Shown: one piece after another, positions 57,852 through 64,000 of the stretch
Layout: each line of letters opens with the position of its first letter
Numbering within the stretch: the first letter of the stretch is position 1
DNA from: Paraescarpia echinospica
Lineage: Eukaryota; Annelida; Polychaeta; Sabellida; Siboglinidae
Direction: 5' to 3'
DNA length: 64,000 bases
Assembly: GCA_020002185.1 (NCBI GenBank)
Contig: CM034541.1
Coordinates: forward strand, 52,589,617-52,653,616
Notes under the pieces: generated by a model
Seen by the model: the letters and a program-made list of their open reading frames with translations, nothing else
The model's database searches: none
What the model was told of the DNA's origin: nothing
Translations under genes and position numbers: made by a program

Positions 57852-58805
57852 ATGTTGTTAAAAAAGTGTTGTCCCATTTGTTTGTTTACTAATGATGGTT
57901 CACATCATGAGTGCAAGCATTCTGTGTTTGATTACAGAATGTTTCCGATGAGGCGTTCAGCAGACCCAGGTGTAATGACGGAAGTGTCGAATAGTCCGTC
58001 GCAGACAGACGACGTGGAGTCTGGAGTGGAGCAGATCACTGCGACAGATTCCCACTCGGGTACAGCCATGAATGCAGCTGATTGTGGACCGGAGACCGAC
58101 AAGAGTATGGCTGCTACCGAGCAACTGAGGCTGGAGTCGGGACGGGAGACGGGGGAGGAGTTGGGTCGGAGGATGCGGGAGTTGAATCAGGAGATACGGC
58201 AGGAGATGCGTGGGATGCGGCAAGAGATGCAGCAAGAGATGGGGCAGGAGATGCGTGGGATGCGGCAAGAGATGCGGCAAGAGATGCGGCAAGAGATGCA
58301 GCAAGAGATGGGGCAGAAGATCGGAGAAGAAATGGTGCAGGAGATGGGGCGGAAGCTGCACGAGTTGGGGCAGGAGGTGGGGCTCGGGAAGAAGGATATG
58401 CGACAAGAGATGAGGAGAGAGATGAAGGACATGCGGCTGGAAATGTGGAGCGAGATGAGTGAGTTGACGCAGGAGATGGGAAGCGAGATGCGGTTGGAGA
58501 TGGGGATCGAGTTGAGTGAGATGAGGCAGGAGATGGGGACCGAGATGGGGCAGAAGATGCTACAGGAGACGGGTTCGCTGCGGCAGGAGGTGATGGGTAT
58601 GTTTACGGCGGTGCCGTCGAATGTGACAAACGTTGGTGCAGCTTCTGCGTCATCGAGTAATCTGGCAACTGCCCTGACTGTTTTCACAACAGTGGAGAGT
58701 CTGCCCGAAGTAGTCATTGACCCCTCCGACACTGGTATGTTGCCGTCTTTGAATGCTTTGTTTCAATTAGTGCTGTTTTCCCAACCACACACCAACAGTG
58801 TCTAG
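57852..58805 (+). CDS. Coiled-coil protein, first exon (right copy)
   Basis: 317 codons from the ATG at 57852. It keeps the Cys/His-rich N-terminus (KKCCPICLFTNDGSHHEC), [15 protein letters not shown], and [20 protein letters not shown]. The coil is longer than in the left copy and includes extra QEMRQEMRQEM-type units. The segment [20 protein letters not shown] and SLPEV follow. A donor CTG|GTATGT lies at 58734/58735, at the same protein position as the left copy's donor, so the real exon ends there and the last 23 codons are probably intron. The two copies share most residues outside the coil and neither has a stop, although the DNA has diverged. That pattern suggests selection on the protein. 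Further exons not found; function unknown. Confidence 0.62.
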   Translation: MLLKKCCPICLFTNDGSHHECKHSVFDYRMFPMRRSADPGVMTEVSNSPSQTDDVESGVEQITATDSHSGTAMNAADCGPETDKSMAATEQLRLESGRETGEELGRRMRELNQEIRQEMRGMRQEMQQEMGQEMRGMRQEMRQEMRQEMQQEMGQKIGEEMVQEMGRKLHELGQEVGLGKKDMRQEMRREMKDMRLEMWSEMSELTQEMGSEMRLEMGIELSEMRQEMGTEMGQKMLQETGSLRQEVMGMFTAVPSNVTNVGAASASSSNLATALTVFTTVESLPEVVIDPSDTGMLPSLNALFQLVLFSQPHTNSV

Positions 58806-58943
58806 TGTCATCTATAGTCTGGAATAGTTTGTGAGTGAATAATTTATTTCGCAATTAAATGATACTAAAAGAAATAAATGAGATATGAAAGACAGAAATA
58901 TTACAATGCATGCAATTGCTGGTTGGCAGCAGAGCCGAGGCTG

Positions 58944-58945
<2 letters not shown>

Positions 58946-59026
<81 letters not shown>

Positions 59027-59067
59027 TATATATATGTATATATATATGTGTGTGTGTATATATATAC

Positions 59068-59137
<70 letters not shown>

Positions 59138-59146
59138 GTATATATA

Positions 59147-59242
<96 letters not shown>
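58946..59242. repeat. (TA)n microsatellite
   Basis: Nearly pure TA/TG dinucleotides, partner of 3062-3368, with less CA content. Confidence 0.95.
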
Positions 59243-59243
<1 letters not shown>

Positions 59244-59639
59244 GGTAGATCAGTTGCTATAACATAGATACAGGTTGCAAATAATAACCATAAACGGACA
59301 ACAAATAATTGTTTATAAATAATAAGTAACAACAATTATGACAACTTAGAGTGTACGAAGAAAGAAACATCAATTAGTATTCAATTGTAAGGGGTATATA
59401 GTACTAAATATGATTTATTTATACATATTTAGAACAAATGATATATATTCCAGAAGAACAAACCCATTAATAAGCATCTTTATATTCAGCAGTATTTTCA
59501 TCAACAGCCAAAGAAAAAAAGACAACTTACAAAATCAGTGGTAACACTTCTAATATGTTTAGTGTAGTATGTCCGTACCTGTATTAGGACACACGACTTT
59601 AAAGAAAATATAAAACTGGTACTGTTAAGGTTTTATGAA

Positions 59640-60420
59640 TATCAAGTGAACTGTTATTCTGTACTAACGGCCCTCGACATAAAGGAATGTTTGATGATCG
59701 TAGCGTAGAATTGTTGATTTATTGAATATGGCTAAGTTGCCTTGCGTCATGACTGTGTGTATCATAGGCGTCGTATCGATCCTGACTCGACATTAATGCC
59801 GGGCGTCTACCCGGCATACTCGGCATTCTACACGCTATCCGCGGGGGCCCACGTACACTTCAGACTCGAAACCGTATGTCGTCGAAAGCAACCCTCGTGT
59901 TGCTGTCTTCGGATGGACATTATTTAACCCCATGTGCAACTGTAAAGAACTTTTCCCTCACTTAATTTGGTGCTGATTGGTTTTTGATCCTATAACTAAT
60001 TCCTACCCAGATTTTTATATTTCAAAAACATTCATTCAGGCACAGCTCTATTATTATTTTATTTTATGCAGAGCGTATATGTTCGGATCAATGTGTAGGT
60101 CTGGGAGCGTAACAAAATCCCGGTCTCTAGTATGATTCATATGAAAATGCATGCCTGCAAGCAGGGGCACTGTAGACGCAACGCCACCGCAAACAAACTC
60201 CAACAGCTCCCCCTCCCCCACCGCCACCCCTTCTTCCGATGCCAGTCCGATAGACAGGAGCTGAGGTTCCGGCTGAAACTCTCCCATTTGACACAAATTC
60301 ACCAAGATGCTTTCCGTCACAACGCCCCCCAAAAATATCCATGCTATGGGCTTGCAATATACAGGGTTATATCCGTTTGGAATCCCACTTGTATATTGTT
60401 ACCAATATATGGGTAAGCTT
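59640..60420. other. Conserved non-coding block of the right arm
   Basis: Mirrored copy of 1660-2600. The minus-strand frame 60332-60054 stays open here (SIGLASEEGVAV, LEFVCGGVASTVPLLAGM) but has a stop in the left arm. I therefore do not call it a gene. Confidence 0.5.
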
Positions 60421-61117
60421 CTTTAGGTTAAAAACCACTTTTTTCATGTCGACGTTATTATGCGTGTGTCCTGGTGGCGAGGGCTGCTGCGGACGCCTTT
60501 CCAATTGGGAGTAAGGAAATAGAGATTATGTACGGGATAGGCAAAATAGCTGCTACATATACTTTAAGAAGGCGAAAGGAACTGATGGTGGAGGCTATGA
60601 AGGGTCAGCGGAACATGGCGAGACCAGTAATGGCAATAACGAGGATCTTCAAGACTCAGCAAGAAAGGAGTTCATCGATGAACCGGTGCACCCCGCAGGC
60701 AAGGAGAAAGCTAAGCACGATAATCAGGCCACTCACCACTGTACACACTGAAACTGTCGGAAATTCGATGACAGTGCAACTCGAAAGCTGTGACACCTAC
60801 ACTCGAAAACAACTGCTAGGCCATTTTACCATCAAAATAAAAACCAGTGCAAGAGAGCGGGACTCTGGTAGACAGCATTCCAGCGTCCTCAACGATCTTG
60901 ACGTTTACTACTCCCTTCGAATCGAGATCTGGAAGACCCATGCTGCGCCCTCTCTCATATCCACGATCATACGTGACACGGCCAGAGTTCCCCGCACGCG
61001 CCTCGAGGAGCGCTATAAATACTGGTGTGGATTTGTCACCTCCTATTAGATCGTTGTGAGTAACGCAGACCGGATGGACGGCTACAGACCTCAGCTCCAG
61101 AAGAGGAGTTAACCAAA
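60421..61117. other. Right-arm segment mostly absent from the left arm
   Basis: The frame 60474-61049 (191 codons) is open but has no recognised motif. Most of it has no left-arm partner, so it is probably inserted DNA or an arm-specific remnant. Confidence 0.35.
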
Positions 61118-61398
61118 ACCCTGACACCGATCATCAGAACTACTTCAAGCGCTGTAAGCTGCCGGATCCACCTTCTCGGCCATCATACAAAACGCTGACA
61201 CCGATCAAGCTGAACTACTTCATGCGCTGTATGTTGCCGGATCCACCTTCTCGGCCATCATACAAAACCGTGACACCGATCAAGCTGAACTACTTCATGC
61301 TCTGTAAGTTGCCGGATCCACCTTCTCGGCCATCATACAAAACCCCTGACACTGATGAAGTTGAACTACTTCATGCGCTGTAAGTTGTCGGATCCATC
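61118..61398. repeat. 73-bp tandem repeat (4 copies)
   Basis: Units contain GCCGGATCCACCTTCTCGGC and GACACCGATCAAGCTGAACT. Present only in the right arm, inside the segment lacking a left partner. Confidence 0.9.
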
Positions 61399-62389
61399 AG
61401 GAGCTGCTCAACCAAGTTGTTTTGGTATCGACTGAAACTGTGACATCGGGGACCTGACGATAGTGGGCCTGACGTTGTAAATACTCAATCATTACAGTTG
61501 TAAAACGTTTGCGAAATGGCGCAGCTTTAGACATTTATTACTTGACCGTGATTGTCTTTGATCGTAGCTCTACACACTTTCCATCAACTGACAGCTCCAC
61601 TCATATATCATGGTGACGTAGAGAAAGCGTTCTTTCATACGGCATATGATGTTTACATAAAAACGAAGAAGGTACATATTCTTTGTAACGTGTTGACGTT
61701 CGTGATATTGCAAACAGATGGAATATTAATAATTTCACTGTGACCTTGTTTCACCTTAGCTCCACGCTTACCATGTCCGCTAACAACTCCACGTCATACC
61801 ACGTTTTGACGAGAGAAAATACGCTTTCGATAACTATATGACACGTTCATTTTTTAGTTAACCATTGTAATGTTGTATTGTTAAAACATTGGCAGAAGAA
61901 CACAATTTCGAAAAGTAATCATTTGGCGGTGATCGTTTTTGACATTGGATGCACGCTTACTGCATCACTTGGTAGCTCTACGCATACCTCGTTTGGGAGA
62001 GGAGATTGTACTTTAACTGATATAACACGTAGGTGTGTGTAGAGAGGGGGCATTTAAGTCGGTCCTTTCGGTGGTATAAAACATGTTTCTCTCTATACAG
62101 TTGAAAACCAGTTTCATGAATCTTGACTTTAGTCTCTCGACAAAGATGTGGTTAATCGGTTGTGTATGTGTATGCATTCGGTCTATCACTTAATGTTTCA
62201 ATTTGAAGATGTTGGTCTGATATCATATCCGCGTCTCTCTTCGATTTTATATCCTTCGAATATTCGAATTAGTGGCCATTTGCTGGCAGTATATGGTCGA
62301 TTAGAGAGTCGTCTTGCTCTAAGTTAAGTTTTGGGTGGGTAAACCTGATTTTCCGCCTTGCTCTTTATTGTGCATATAAGAATGTGTGG
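61399..62389. other. Arm sequence next to the right satellite
   Basis: 61910-62389 matches 764-1250 in inverted orientation, including a GAGAGGGGGCATTTAAGTCGG landmark. 61399-61900 has no clear left partner. No gene seen. Confidence 0.55.
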
Positions 62390-64000
62390 TACTGTATCGT
62401 TGTACAGCTCTTTGTGTTCTTCTCGCAGTCCTCCCAATTCACCCATGGCTTTCCTCCTATCACTTAATGTCTGATACTGTATTGTTGTACAGCTCTTTGT
62501 GTTCGTCTCGCAGTCCTCCCACTTCACCCATGGCTTTCCTCCTATCACTTAATGTCTGATACTGTATTGTTGTACAGCTCTTTGTGTTCTTCTCACAGTC
62601 CTCCCACTTCACCCATGGCTTTCCTCCTATCACTTAATGTCTGATACTGTATTGTTGTACAGCTCTTTGTGTTCTTCTCACAGTCCTCCCAATTCACCCA
62701 TGGCTTTCCTCCTATCACTTATTGTCTGATACTGTATTGTTGTACAGCTCTTTGTGTTCTTCTCGCAGTCCTCCCACCTCACCCATGGCTTTCCTCCTAT
62801 CACTTAATGTCTGATACTGTATTGTTGTACAGCTCTTTGTGTTCTTCTCACAGTCCGCCCACTTCACCCATGGCTTTCCTCCTATCACTTAATGTCTGAT
62901 ACTGTATTGTTGTACAGCTCTTTGTGTTCTTCTCACAGTCCTCCCACTTCACCCACGGCTTTCCTCCTATCACTTAATGTCTGATACTGTATTGTTGTAC
63001 AGCTCTTTGTGTTCTTCTCGCAGTCCTCCCACTTCACCCATGGCTTTCCTCCTATCACTTAATGTCTACTATTGTATTGTTGTACAGTTCTTTGTGTTCT
63101 TCTCGCAGTCCTCCCACTTCACCCATGGCTTTCCTCCTATCACTTAATGTCTACTATTGTATTGTTGTACAGTTCTTTGTGTTCTTCTCGCAGTCCTCCC
63201 ACTTCACCCATGGCTTTCCTCCTATCACTTAATGTCTACTATTGTATTGTTGTACAGCTCTTTGTGTTCTTCTCGCTGTCCTCCCACCTCACCCATGGCT
63301 TTCCTCCTATCACTTAATGTCTGATACTGTATTGTTGTACAGCTCTTTGTGTTGTTCTCGCAGTCCGCCCACTTCACCCATGGCTTTCCTCCTCTCACTT
63401 AATGTCTGATACTGTATTGTTGTACAGCTCTTTGTGTTCTTCTCGCAGTACGCCGACTTCATCCATGGCTTTCCTCCTATCACTTAATGTCTGATACTGT
63501 ATTGTCGTACAGCTCTTTGTGTTGTTCTCGCAGTCCGCCCACTTCAACCATGGCTTTCCTCCTATCACTTAATGTCTGATACTGTATTGTTGTACAGCTC
63601 TTTTTGTTCTTCTCACATTCCTCCCACTTCACCCATGGCTTTCCTCCTATCACTTAATGTCTGATACAGTATTGTTGTACAGCTCTTTTTGTTCTTCTCG
63701 CAGTCAAACCACCTCACCCATGGCTTTCCTCCTATCACTTAATGTCTGATACTGTATTGTTGTACAGCTCTTTATATTCTTCTCTCAGTCCTCTCAATTC
63801 ACCCATGGCTTTCCTCCTATCACTTAATGTCTACTACTGTATTGTTGTACAGCTTTTTGTGTTCTTCTCGCAGTCCGCCCACTTCACCCATGGCTTTCCT
63901 CCTATCACTTAATGTGTACTACTGTATTGTTGTACAGCTCTTTGTGTTCTTCTCGCCTTCCGCCCACTTCACCCATGGCTTTCCTCCTATCACTTAATGT
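62390..64000. repeat. 85-bp tandem satellite (right array)
   Basis: About 19 copies of the reverse complement of the unit at 1-764, running off the right edge. Uniform, with rare units carrying TCTACTATTG or TCTACTACTG instead of TCTGATACTG. Confidence 0.95.

Larger units (their letters stand above)
57330..64000. repeat. Right arm of window-scale inverted repeat
   Basis: Mirrored partner of 1-5952 (see that entry). It contains about 1.4 kb (60500-61900) that has no partner in the left arm and a much shorter 32-bp satellite. Confidence 0.85.

Overview
The window reads as transposon- and repeat-rich nuclear DNA from a metazoan, most likely a marine or aquatic invertebrate. The evidence is non-LTR retrotransposons of several clades (CR1/Jockey-like and RTE-like) with ATT-type 3' tails, a Ty3/gypsy remnant, a Polinton/Maverick (adintovirus-like) gene block, GT-AG introns, TATA/initiator promoters, long (TA)n, (CA)n and (CACT)n microsatellites, and a 1,000-N scaffold gap at 38046-39045. 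I see no bacterial-style operon and no rRNA or tRNA gene. The species cannot be named from the sequence.

Layout. The outer 6-6.7 kb at each end are diverged inverted copies of each other (1-5952 against 57330-64000). From the outside inward each arm holds an 85-bp satellite, conserved non-coding blocks, a TA/CA microsatellite, a gene with a long Met/Glu/Arg-rich coiled coil facing outward, a 32-bp satellite and a LINE reverse-transcriptase tail. Between the arms, in order: (i) a Polinton fragment on the minus strand (8.36-12.0 kb) with a broken chromodomain integrase, two conserved Polinton proteins, a packaging ATPase and a NADAR-domain gene; (ii) 12.5-24.7 kb of nested LINE fragments; (iii) a 1.9-kb tandem duplication (26.15-29.28 kb) carrying a LINE tail; (iv) a large palindrome whose apex is a hairpin at 33941-34030, with inward-facing CRE/TATA promoters in both arms, unequal 101-bp arrays and a heat-shock-element array outside the left arm; (v) the gap and a gypsy pol pseudogene (39.05-41.99 kb); (vi) nuclear-receptor and E-box repeats, then an apparently intact two-exon zinc-finger gene (42872-44269) with TATA, initiator and poly(A) signal; (vii) a second palindrome (44.47-50.34 kb) built of 24-bp and CACT repeats around a 26-bp satellite; (viii) AT-rich DNA with two more tandem arrays and a 5'-truncated LINE (55.28-56.8 kb).

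How it fits together. The genes that still look functional are the Polinton ATPase/NADAR cluster, the two coiled-coil genes and the two-exon zinc-finger gene. Most other reading frames are retrotransposon debris or by-products of repeats. The most unusual aspects are the stacking of three inverted-repeat structures at different scales, promoter modules (CRE, TATATAAGCGC-type TATA, heat-shock elements, nuclear-receptor half-sites) embedded in repeats, and a NADAR enzyme as cargo in a Polinton.
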